From the NCBI GenBank assembly GCA_050789255.1, contig JBOZRQ010000033.1, positions 62,001-126,000 of the forward strand: a DNA stretch of 64,000 nucleotides, read 5' to 3'. Both the position numbers and the translations under genes were made by a program. The DNA comes from JBOZRQ01 sp050789255 (GTDB lineage Bacteria; Bacillota; Sulfobacillia; Symbiobacteriales; Symbiobacteriaceae). Position 1 is the stretch's first letter. Each line of letters begins with the position of its first letter. Shown piece after piece: positions 39,840 through 47,626 of the stretch. A model generated the notes under the pieces. It saw only the letters and a program-made list of their open reading frames with translations. It did no database searches and was not told where the DNA came from.

Positions 39840-40793
39840 TTAGTCGATGAACCCCGGTACCAGGGTCGCCGCTCCGATGGCGCCAGCGTCGTCGCCCAGC
39901 TCGGCGGCAACGATCTGAACGTGCTCCCGAATGCCGGGCATGAGGCGTTCCACGCAGATGCGCCGGGCCGGTTCCAGCAGTAGGTCGCCGGCCAGGGAGA
40001 CGCCCCCGCCTACGATGACCGCCTCGGGGCTCAGTAGGTTGTAGTACGCAAGGATGCCGAGGCCCAGGTCTGAGCCGATCTCATCCCACAGGGTGTTCGC
40101 CAGGATGTCGCCGCTCCGGGCCGCCTCGGCCAGGGTGCGGGCGCTGATCTGATCCTCGGGGAGGCGACGCAGGGAGCTCATGTGGCCGTCCCGGTTGTCC
40201 TTCAGGGCGGCCAGGGTGCGCCGGCGGATGGCCGGCCCGGAGGCAAGCGCCTCCAGGCAGCCGATCGCGCCACAGCTACAGGCCGGCCCCCGCTGCGGGC
40301 GCAGCGGGATATGGCCGAACTCGCCGGCGGTGTTGTACGGCCCACGGTAGATCTGGCCGTCCAGGACCACCGCACCGCCAATGCCGGTGCCCAGTGCCGT
40401 GAACAGGAAGTTGCGGAACTGCCGGCCGGCACCGAAGTGCATCTCGCCGAGGCAGCCCACCCGCACGTCGTTGTCCATGTGGACCGGGAGCTGGAACTCC
40501 CGGCGGAAGGGCTCCAGCACGGGCACGTTGCGCCAGCCCAGGTTCTCCGAGGTGATGGAGACCCCGGTCTCCCGGTCCATGAGGCCCGGGATGCCCAGGC
40601 CGATGCCAACGACGGGGGCCGGCGCCTGGGCAAGAAGTTCGCGGGTCATGGTGAACATGCGGTTCAGGACGGCCTGGGGGCCCTCCTGCGCCAGGGTCTT
40701 GGCTTCGGCGTCAGCCAGGACCTTGCCCTCGCTGTCCACGAGGGCGCCGTAAATCCCGGTGCCGCCCAGGTCGATGCCGATCGCGTACCGCAT
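39840..40793 (-). CDS. ROK family sugar kinase
   Basis: The 317-residue protein has the phosphate-binding IDLGGTGIYGALVD, catalytic D109 (DNDV), and the ROK zinc site H161 with C172, C174 and C179 (CSCGAIGCLE). It lacks an N-terminal DNA-binding domain, so it is a kinase and not a repressor. Likely substrates are glucose, mannose or a similar hexose. Its ATG overlaps the stop of the PGI/PMI gene by one base, so kinase and isomerase are coupled: mannose or glucose to the 6-phosphate, then to fructose-6-phosphate. Confidence 0.88.
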   Translation of the reverse strand: MRYAIGIDLGGTGIYGALVDSEGKVLADAEAKTLAQEGPQAVLNRMFTMTRELLAQAPAPVVGIGLGIPGLMDRETGVSITSENLGWRNVPVLEPFRREFQLPVHMDNDVRVGCLGEMHFGAGRQFRNFLFTALGTGIGGAVVLDGQIYRGPYNTAGEFGHIPLRPQRGPACSCGAIGCLEALASGPAIRRRTLAALKDNRDGHMSSLRRLPEDQISARTLAEAARSGDILANTLWDEIGSDLGLGILAYYNLLSPEAVIVGGGVSLAGDLLLEPARRICVERLMPGIREHVQIVAAELGDDAGAIGAATLVPGFID

Positions 40794-41866
40794 TATTGAC
40801 CAACCTTCTTCTTGAAGAGGTCGATGATGGCGACGGGGGTCGGGTCAACGCCCTTCTCGATGGCCATGTAGCAGGTGACGAAGTCAGCCAGGACGACCAG
40901 GGAGGTCATGCGGGCCAGCAGAGTCTCGCCTTCGCTCCAGACCTCGACACAGGCGCCGGCGCGCTCCTCAAGGATCTCACGGGTGGCGGTCCAGCGCTTG
41001 ACCATCTGCTCGGACTCGCCCTGCTTGTCGCGCATGAGCACGAAGGCCAGCTGCCCGATCAGCTCGGGCTGCATGTCCCAGCCCACGGCCTCGTCGTGGT
41101 GCAGGTGGGGAATGGTGTTCCAGAAGGCCATATACTTGGAGTTCTCGCCGAGCTGGTTCTTCATGCGCCAGGCCACGGCGTCGAAGTGGTCGCTGAAGCC
41201 GTAGATCACGGGGATCTTGCCGGCGATCGCCTGGGTGACCTGCTTGGCCAGGTTCTGAGCGACGGGCGAATCCGGGCCGTACTGCTTGCCGAGCTTCTCC
41301 ATGATGGCGATCGACTCGTCCAGGGCCTTGGTCTGGTCGCCGCAGATGCCCCAGCGCTCCAGCATGACCAGGATCGGGGCGAAGATGTAGCCAATGGCCA
41401 CCCGGGGCATCATGCCGCCAGGGACGTCGAGGTAGGCGGCACCGACACGGGCAGCAGTCTCCTTCAGGCGGCCGCCGGCGCCGAGGGCCACCAGGGTCGC
41501 ACCCTTCGCTGCGGCCTGCTCGAAGGCAGAGTTGATCTCCTCGGTCTTGCCGGAGTGGCTGCAGGCGATGACGATGGTGTTCTTGTCCACAAAGCCGGGG
41601 GCGTTGTAGCCCTGGACGACGTGGATGGGCACGTTGGCCTCGCCGAAGAGGTAGCTCCGGATCAACTGGCCGCTGGCAGCCGAGCCGCCGCCGGTGCCGA
41701 AGATGACGACCTCGTGCAGGTCCTGTGGGGCGTTCGGGAGGGCGAAGGCCCTTGCACGTGCGATACCCTCTTCGAACTGGGCGGGGTAGTCCATCTGCAG
41801 ACCGAGCATGTTGAGCGTGTCGAGCGCCTTGACGGCATTCGCGTCGTTGAGATCAACCTTTGGCAT
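40793..41866 (-). CDS. Bifunctional phosphoglucose/phosphomannose isomerase-type SIS protein
   Basis: The 357-residue protein has two SIS domains of the PGI/PMI family. IFGTGGGSAASGQLIRSYL and SHSGKTEEINSAFEQA bind the sugar phosphate, and the C-terminal half has IPVIYGFSDHFDAVAWRMKNQLGENSK. Family members interconvert glucose-6-P, mannose-6-P and fructose-6-P. It fits mannoside breakdown by the GH38 and GH2 enzymes encoded upstream on the same strand. AAAGGAC lies about eleven bases before the ATG. The 160-base gap before it holds a palindromic repeat. Confidence 0.85.
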   Translation of the reverse strand: MPKVDLNDANAVKALDTLNMLGLQMDYPAQFEEGIARARAFALPNAPQDLHEVVIFGTGGGSAASGQLIRSYLFGEANVPIHVVQGYNAPGFVDKNTIVIACSHSGKTEEINSAFEQAAAKGATLVALGAGGRLKETAARVGAAYLDVPGGMMPRVAIGYIFAPILVMLERWGICGDQTKALDESIAIMEKLGKQYGPDSPVAQNLAKQVTQAIAGKIPVIYGFSDHFDAVAWRMKNQLGENSKYMAFWNTIPHLHHDEAVGWDMQPELIGQLAFVLMRDKQGESEQMVKRWTATREILEERAGACVEVWSEGETLLARMTSLVVLADFVTCYMAIEKGVDPTPVAIIDLFKKKVGQ

Positions 41867-41893
41867 GTGAGTTTCTGTCCTTTCCGGAATTTT

Positions 41894-42014
41894 TTACGCT
41901 GATTACGCAGATTTTTATGATTACGCAGATACCAAGCAAGACCTCTTGGCATTTATATAAATATATAAATATCTTAATCTGCGTAATCTGTTAAATCTGC
42001 GTAATCTGCGGTAA
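41894..42014. repeat. Palindromic intergenic element, copy 2 (GATTACGCAGAT type)
   Basis: Each arm carries two copies of GATTACGCAGAT exactly 18 bp apart: 41901 and 41919 on the left, and the reverse complement at 41977 and 41995 on the right. The arms enclose an AT-rich centre (ATTTATATAAATATATAAAT) and a small CCAAG/CTTGG hairpin. It fills the gap between the aldolase stop (42027) and the PGI/PMI start. Confidence 0.9.
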
Positions 42015-42026
42015 ATTGAACCGTCT

Positions 42027-42881
42027 CTACGCCCGACCCGAGGAGCCGCAGACGCGCATTTTCGCACGCACGACTTCCTGGACGGCCTTCTTGACGGGGG
42101 TGAGGATGGGGCGCGGGTCGTATTCATCGGGCTGCTCGGCGAGGCTGGTGCGGAGGGCCTTGGCCCAGGCGTCCTTGGCCTCGGTGGCGACGTTGACCTT
42201 GTGGATGCCGCGGGCGATCGCCTTGCGGACCTCGTCGTCGGGAACGCCGGAGCCGCCGTGCAGAACCAGGGGGACGGGAACGGCAGCCTGGAGCTTGGCG
42301 AGCAGGTCGTGGGCGAGCTTGGGCTCCCACTTGTAGAAGCCGTGAACGGTGCCCACGGCCACGGCCAGGGCGTCTACGCCGGTCTCGGCGACGAACCGGA
42401 CGGCCTCATCGACGTCGGTGTAGGTCGCCTCGGCGTCGCTGACGGAGATGTTCTCTTCCTTGCCAGCCACACGGCCCAGCTCGGCCTCGACCGAGACGCC
42501 GCAGGCGTGGGCCAGCTCGACGACCTTCTTGGTGGTCGCGACGTTCTCGGCGAAGGGCTTCTTGGAGGCGTCGATCATGACCGAGCTGAGCCCGGCCTGG
42601 ATCGCCTTGACCGCCAGCTCGTAGGAGCCGCCGTGGTCGAAGTGAAGGCAGACCGGCACCGAGGCGGTGCGGGCGAGCTCGCCGGCCATGACCCGGATCA
42701 TGTCGTAGCCGCAGAACTTGAGGGTCCCTTCAGTGAACTGCAGGATGATCGGGGAGCGCTCCTGCACGGCCACCTCCACTACCGCCGGGATGACCTCCAG
42801 GGAGTGGACGTTGAAGGCGCCGACGGCGTAGCCGCCGGCCTTGGCGGGGGCGAGGATCTCTTTGAGGGTGACGAGGCTCAT
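42027..42881 (-). CDS. Class II aldolase of the fructose/tagatose-bisphosphate family (copy A)
   Basis: The 284-residue TIM barrel has the zinc ligands and catalytic Asp of class II FBA-type enzymes: D82 and H83 (HFDHGG), E134 (EAELG), H180 (VGTVHG) and H208 (LHGGSG). It should cleave a ketose (bis)phosphate to dihydroxyacetone phosphate plus an aldehyde. Its substrate is open because a second homologue lies at 58499. It overlaps the preceding FGGY kinase stop by four bases (ATGA), so the kinase probably makes its substrate. GGAGG lies about nine bases before the ATG. Confidence 0.87.
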   Translation of the reverse strand: MSLVTLKEILAPAKAGGYAVGAFNVHSLEVIPAVVEVAVQERSPIILQFTEGTLKFCGYDMIRVMAGELARTASVPVCLHFDHGGSYELAVKAIQAGLSSVMIDASKKPFAENVATTKKVVELAHACGVSVEAELGRVAGKEENISVSDAEATYTDVDEAVRFVAETGVDALAVAVGTVHGFYKWEPKLAHDLLAKLQAAVPVPLVLHGGSGVPDDEVRKAIARGIHKVNVATEAKDAWAKALRTSLAEQPDEYDPRPILTPVKKAVQEVVRAKMRVCGSSGRA

Positions 42882-44374
42882 TGGTAGCCCTCCTTGTGAT
42901 ACAGCGGACGCAGCGCCGGGGCGAGGCCTGCGTAGGTGGCGTAGAGTTGGTTGTAGGTCTCTCTTTGGTTAGATCGTGGCGTTATGGTGCGCTCGGTGCG
43001 GCGGATGGCGTTTGACGCTGCTTGGGGGTCGGCATAAATGCCGCTGGCGACGCCAGCCAGCATGGCCGCTCCGAGCAGGGTCGCTTCGGCCACCTCCGGC
43101 ACCGACAGCTCCCGGCCGAGGATATCAGCCTTCAGCTGGAGCCAGAGCGGGTTCTTGGCATGCCCGCCGGTCACGACGATGCGCTCGAAGGGAGCGCCGG
43201 TGAGCTGCTCCATGGCATCCACCATCCGGCGGAGCTCGAAGCAGGTCCCCTCCAGCACCGCCTTGACGATCTGCCCGCGGGTGGTGCCGTAGGTCAGGCC
43301 GACGATGGCGCCCTTCGAGGCGGGATCGACGGCGGGTGGGCCGCCCCCGCCCAGGTGGGGCAGGTAGAGCAGCCCGGTGGGCCCCTCGCCGGCGCCCTCC
43401 GCCAGGCCGGTCAGGTCGGCGTAGCTGGAGCCCTCGAAGAACTCTCGCTTCAGCCACTCCAGGGAGCCACCGGCAGCGGAGGCGCCGGCCTGGAGGCCGA
43501 TCAGGCCGGGGACCGGGAGGGGGCCTTGGCTGATCTGGCTGTGCAGCGCACCGGGTGTGAGCAGTGGCCCGTCGACAGCACCGATTACCGCCTCAGCGGT
43601 GCCGGTGGAGTCGAGCATCTGACCGGGGCCGGTCACCCCGGCGGCCAGGCTGGCGCAGGGGTGGTCATGGCCAGCCAGGGCTACGACCGTGCCTGCTGGC
43701 AGGCCCGTCGCCGCTGCTGCGTCAGGCGTTACGCCGCCCACAGGGGCGCCTTCCTTGGTCAGCTCGGCGAACAGTTCAGTGCGAAGGCCTATGTCTTGGA
43801 TGATGTCGGTGGCCCAGGCGCCGGCGGTCAGGTCGTAGCCCAGGGTCCGGGCTGCCAGGGTCGGGCAGGAGGTGCGGCGCCCGGTCAGCTTGAAGGCGAT
43901 CCACTCGGCCATCGAAAGCCAGGCGGTGCCGGCGGCGTAGGCCTCGGGCCGGTTCTCCTTGAGCCAGAGCAGCTTCGCCAGCCCGTGCTTGGGCATCACG
44001 AAAAGGCCGGTGCGAAAGTACAGGGCATCCCGGCCGGGCGCCCGGCTGAGCGCCTCAGCCTGGACCCGCGTGCGGGGGTCGAACCAGGTCATGGCGGGGT
44101 GAGCCGCCCGGCCATCAGCGGTGACGAGGACCCCAGCCTCCGCCATGGAGGCTACGGCCACCCCGGCGACCTGGCCGGGCGCCGCCGCCATGACCTGGGC
44201 CAGGCAGCGGGCGATCCCCTGCCAGAGCGCCTCCGGGTCGTACTCGGCGCCGCCGTCGGGCAGGCGATGGGTGGGCGTCTCCACGTGGGCGATCGCCACC
44301 TGCTCCCCCGCCTCCGTGAAGGCGGCGGCCTTCAGGTGGGTCGTGCCCACATCGATTCCAATCAGCAGGGCCAA
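42878..44374 (-). CDS. FGGY family carbohydrate kinase
   Basis: The 498-residue protein has LIGIDVGTTHLKAAAF at the N-terminus, the catalytic Asp in LAGHDHPCAS, an STGTAEAV phosphate loop and GGHAKNPLWLQLKADILG for ATP binding. It diverges from xylulokinase (no GQMHG), resembling gluconate-, erythrulose- or other ketose kinases of the family. The TTG start follows AAGGAGG by eight bases. It is translationally coupled to the class II aldolase and follows the GH57-like gene by five bases. Confidence 0.83.
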   Translation of the reverse strand: MALLIGIDVGTTHLKAAAFTEAGEQVAIAHVETPTHRLPDGGAEYDPEALWQGIARCLAQVMAAAPGQVAGVAVASMAEAGVLVTADGRAAHPAMTWFDPRTRVQAEALSRAPGRDALYFRTGLFVMPKHGLAKLLWLKENRPEAYAAGTAWLSMAEWIAFKLTGRRTSCPTLAARTLGYDLTAGAWATDIIQDIGLRTELFAELTKEGAPVGGVTPDAAAATGLPAGTVVALAGHDHPCASLAAGVTGPGQMLDSTGTAEAVIGAVDGPLLTPGALHSQISQGPLPVPGLIGLQAGASAAGGSLEWLKREFFEGSSYADLTGLAEGAGEGPTGLLYLPHLGGGGPPAVDPASKGAIVGLTYGTTRGQIVKAVLEGTCFELRRMVDAMEQLTGAPFERIVVTGGHAKNPLWLQLKADILGRELSVPEVAEATLLGAAMLAGVASGIYADPQAASNAIRRTERTITPRSNQRETYNQLYATYAGLAPALRPLYHKEGYQ

Positions 44375-44379
44375 CTGCC

Positions 44380-45594
44380 CTACCTCCTTTCCCGGACCGC
44401 CTGCACCGCAAGCCGCAGAGCTGCGGCGGCCTGGTCCTGGGCGTTCAGCGCCGCATTGTAGCAGGCGAGCCGCCGTTCGGGGATCGGCTTCCAGCCGCGG
44501 CCGTCGCTGTTGTCGGCGAGGAGCAGGTACTCCTCCGCCTTCGCCAGCGCACCGGCGGCGTCGGCGACCGGGTGACCCAGCGCCTCCACCAGGCTGATCA
44601 TCGCACGGGCCATCTCAATTTGGCGCCGGGCCTCGTCACTCAAGGCGTTCAGGCGGGCGTTGTCGGGGTCGACCGTCCAATTCTGCAGGTCGGAGAAGCG
44701 GGCGCCCGCCCCAGCCTTCAGGTAGACCTCTTCCGTGGCGGGGTGCTCTGTCAGGAAAGCGCTGGGCAGTTGGAGAGCCACGGCCTCCCCAAACACGGTC
44801 AAGCGATGTGGCGCCAGGCTCCCCTGGGGCGGCAGGTCGCCCACGAACTCCATGTCTGCCGGAGCGAGGAGGATGAACCCATCCCGCTCGGTGCAGAAGC
44901 GTTCGGAAAGACCCTTTACATAAGCTTCAACTTCGCCCCGGGAGGCCCGCCCATCCTTCCACTTAAAGAGCAAATCGTTAGGTCCCGGCATATTCCAGGT
45001 GAGCGCCTGGAGCCAGCTACCCCGGGCGCCCTGGATCCGGAAGGGATGGCATAGCGGCTCGGCCACATCGAACTCCTCCTGCGGCGGAATCCGCTGGAGG
45101 GCGCTGTTGAGCAGACCCTTCTTGCTCACCTTGTACTGCCCGCTGCTCACGATCGCCCACTCGTAGCCATGGCTGCTGATCAGCTCGGCCACGGAGGCAT
45201 CCATCGCGTACTCCTGGGTGTAGAAGCCCCGGGGGCGGTGCTTCAGGTCGCCGAAGAGCCGCTCGTAAATCTCCAGGAAGCGGAGGATCTGCCGGCTGCC
45301 GTCGGCGGGGGGAATCAGGGGCAGGATTGGGTTGGCGTAGGTGGAGCCAATCAGCTCCGCGTCACCCCGGCGCACCAGGGTGCGGACCTGCTCGATCACG
45401 TGCGGGGCATTCTCTGCCAGCCACTCCAGGGTGAAGCCGGAGAACTCCAGGGCCGCCTTGAGGCCCGGGTGCTCCAGCAGGGTCTGGAGTGCGGGAGCAT
45501 AGCTGCGGGCGGCCAGGTCGGGCAGCCGATCGATGGGAATCTCGGCGTAATGCATGTTGGCATGCAGGAAGAGCGAGCCGTACAGGCGTCCCAT
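44380..45594 (-). CDS. GH57-like glycosidase (GH57/38 superfamily), short form
   Basis: The 404-residue protein shows the GH57 pattern without the usual C-terminal extension: LHANMHYAEIP (10-20), ALEFSGFTLEWL (48-59), ELIGSTYANPILPLIP (80-95), YTQEYAMD with candidate nucleophile E128, and ADMEFVG with candidate acid D247. A helical bundle closes the protein (about 310-404). GH57 enzymes act on alpha-glucans or alpha-galactosides with retention. It has no signal peptide. Known GH57 proteins are usually 500-700 residues, so specificity may be new. Start and stop lie three to five bases from its neighbours. Confidence 0.68.
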   Translation of the reverse strand: MGRLYGSLFLHANMHYAEIPIDRLPDLAARSYAPALQTLLEHPGLKAALEFSGFTLEWLAENAPHVIEQVRTLVRRGDAELIGSTYANPILPLIPPADGSRQILRFLEIYERLFGDLKHRPRGFYTQEYAMDASVAELISSHGYEWAIVSSGQYKVSKKGLLNSALQRIPPQEEFDVAEPLCHPFRIQGARGSWLQALTWNMPGPNDLLFKWKDGRASRGEVEAYVKGLSERFCTERDGFILLAPADMEFVGDLPPQGSLAPHRLTVFGEAVALQLPSAFLTEHPATEEVYLKAGAGARFSDLQNWTVDPDNARLNALSDEARRQIEMARAMISLVEALGHPVADAAGALAKAEEYLLLADNSDGRGWKPIPERRLACYNAALNAQDQAAAALRLAVQAVRERR

Positions 45595-45597
45595 ACC

Positions 45598-46914
45598 TTA
45601 CCTTGCCCCCAGCCGCTGCAAATGATCGATCGCCTTGAGCACGAAGTCGGGCGCCCCGAAGGAGCCGGACTTGAGTACCAACAGCAGGGGCCGGGCGCCG
45701 GGCACCAGCGAGGAGGGCAGGCCGGGCTGAATCTCCTCCAGCACGACGGTCTCAGTGATCCCGAGCTGCCGGCAGACGGCGCCGGAGGTGTCCCCGCCGA
45801 GGGTGATCAGCCGTTGGGAGCCGGTCGCAGCCAGCACCTGGTCAGCCACCTTGGCCAGCGAGGTGGAGATTCGCTTGCTTACGGCAACGCCATCCATGCC
45901 GAGCTCGGCGCCGAGACGCTTGGCGGCATCGACGGCGTCGGGGCGGTTCTCGGAGCGCACCACCGTGTTCTTCCCGGCTTGCAGCGACGCTACCGCCTCG
46001 GCTGTCAGCCGGTCGACGGCGCCTTCCGGGTCACGAAGCGCAGCGTCGTTGGTAAGCGTGAGAATCGTCGCCCCCGCCGCCTCCAGGGCAGCGATTTGGG
46101 CCTGGGTCTGGGGCATGACGGAGGCCGCGATCACCAGGGTACCTCCGGTCCCGGCCAGGTCGAGCCCGGCCAGGGGATCGAAGGGCTCCGGCCGGGTCCA
46201 GACCCCCGGCAGCTCCTCCGCCAGGGCCGAGGAGCCCAGCAGCACCTGCTCGGTCCCCACCGCCTCGGCAATGCGCCCCAGGTCCTCCTGGGTCTCGGCG
46301 TCGCAGATGGCGTAGTTCACGCCGGCGCCCCGCGCCTCGGTCAGCGCCGACTGAATGGCGGCGGCGCCGTGCCGGATGGTATCCAGCGGCACCAGGCCCA
46401 CCTTGCGCTTCGTCTGCCGGGAGACCACCTTCACCAGGTCGGGCTCGGTCATCGGGTGGACCGGGTCCCGGGCGAACTCCGACTCGTGCAGCGGCTTGCC
46501 GTGCACGAAGTGGAGCCCCTGCCGTGTGCAGCGGCCGTTCTTCGGAAAGGCCGCTATCGCCACACCGAAGCTCTCGCCGAGCTGGTCGAGCATGGCGTCA
46601 AACTCGGGCCCGACGTTGCCGCGAAAGACCGAGCATGTCTTCTTCCAGAACACCTCGCATCCGGCCTTCTGCAGGGCAGCGGTCGCCCGCTGCACCTTGG
46701 CGTAAGCCACATCGGGCTTGTCCATGCGGCTGTCTGTGTCCACGATCACCACGTCGGTGCGCTCGCCCCGGAGACGCTCGGGGAGCGTCTCCAGGTCGGT
46801 CTCAACGCTGAAGATCCGCACGGCATACCCGTGCTTGGCAAACATGATCCCGATGTCACCGGAGCCCGTAATGTCGTCGGCCACGACGCCCACGAACGGC
46901 CGCTTGGAAACCAT
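45598..46914 (-). CDS. Four-carbon acid sugar kinase family (DUF1537, OtnK-like)
   Basis: The 438-residue protein (ATG at 46914, GGAGG eight bases upstream) has the N-terminal VADDITGSGDIG motif and the C-terminal nucleotide-binding ITLGGDTSGAVCRQLG and LVLKSGSFGAPDF of the family. Known members phosphorylate D-threonate, L-threonate, D-erythronate or 3-oxo-tetronates. The next upstream gene is a FucA-like class II aldolase, the usual OtnC-type partner that decarboxylates the 3-oxo-tetronate 4-phosphate. The oxidising dehydrogenase of such pathways is not in the run, so another acid sugar is possible. Confidence 0.85.
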   Translation of the reverse strand: MVSKRPFVGVVADDITGSGDIGIMFAKHGYAVRIFSVETDLETLPERLRGERTDVVIVDTDSRMDKPDVAYAKVQRATAALQKAGCEVFWKKTCSVFRGNVGPEFDAMLDQLGESFGVAIAAFPKNGRCTRQGLHFVHGKPLHESEFARDPVHPMTEPDLVKVVSRQTKRKVGLVPLDTIRHGAAAIQSALTEARGAGVNYAICDAETQEDLGRIAEAVGTEQVLLGSSALAEELPGVWTRPEPFDPLAGLDLAGTGGTLVIAASVMPQTQAQIAALEAAGATILTLTNDAALRDPEGAVDRLTAEAVASLQAGKNTVVRSENRPDAVDAAKRLGAELGMDGVAVSKRISTSLAKVADQVLAATGSQRLITLGGDTSGAVCRQLGITETVVLEEIQPGLPSSLVPGARPLLLVLKSGSFGAPDFVLKAIDHLQRLGAR

Positions 46915-46927
46915 GGGCCGCACCTCC

Positions 46928-47626
46928 TTAGATCATCCGGCCGAGTGTCACCCCGGGTCGGAGCTTGGGCGTCTGGGTTCCCGGCGCCACAACGGCGCCG
47001 AACAGCGGCTTGGACATCGCCAGCTCCTCATCGGAGAGGATGCGGGCCTGGCCGCCGCTCGACAGCCACACCTTGATGTTCTGCTCCAGCTCCTCGGCGA
47101 TGTCGATCGCCTGGTCAAGCGAGGGCGCGTAGGTGATGACGCCATGGTTCTGCAGGAGGATGGCGTTGACGCCCGCGCAGACCTCGCCGATCCGCTCTGC
47201 CAGCCGGGCGGCGCCCGGCGGGACATACTCGATCATCGGCAGGCGGCCGACGCGCGTGATCGATCCGGAGGTGATGGCGGGCATCACGTTGCCGGTGTCG
47301 GTGGGCTCCACCAGGCAGCTCAGGGTGATGGAGGCCGGGGAGTGCAGGTGGACGATGGCGTTGGCCGTGGGCTTGTTGCGGTAAATGATCGCGTGGAAGA
47401 TCGACTCCTTGGACGGCTTGGGGCCGGCCATGGTCGGCTCGCCTTGCAGGTCGCAGGGCACGAAGTCGCTCTGGACCAGGCGGCCGAAGGAGGTGTTGGT
47501 CGCCGTGATCAGAAATCCGTCGCCGTACCGATGGCTGATGTTGCCGCCGGTGGAGTAGGTGTAGTTCCGCTCAAACAGCGAGCTGGAATGGTCGATCATC
47601 GCCTTGATGGTGCGCTCCCTGCTCAC
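46928..47626 (-). CDS. Class II aldolase/adducin family protein (FucA/OtnC-like)
   Basis: The 232-residue protein has the zinc ligands H93, H95 (IVHLHSP) and H161 (LQNHGV) with catalytic E74 (PSKES), and TGGNISHR near the N-terminus for phosphate binding. Family members split fuculose-1-P or ribulose-1-P, or decarboxylate 3-dehydro-tetronate 4-phosphates. Pairing with the DUF1537 kinase 13 bases downstream favours the last. The GTG start (AAGGAGG seven bases upstream) overlaps the GH2 stop by two bases, so translation is coupled. Confidence 0.87.
   Translation of the reverse strand: MSRERTIKAMIDHSSSLFERNYTYSTGGNISHRYGDGFLITATNTSFGRLVQSDFVPCDLQGEPTMAGPKPSKESIFHAIIYRNKPTANAIVHLHSPASITLSCLVEPTDTGNVMPAITSGSITRVGRLPMIEYVPPGAARLAERIGEVCAGVNAILLQNHGVITYAPSLDQAIDIAEELEQNIKVWLSSGGQARILSDEELAMSKPLFGAVVAPGTQTPKLRPGVTLGRMI

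Noticed and set aside
41894..42014. CRISPR array
   Set aside because: The 12-mers repeat at 18-bp spacing in inverted arms with no unique spacers and no cas genes; it is a palindromic intergenic element.
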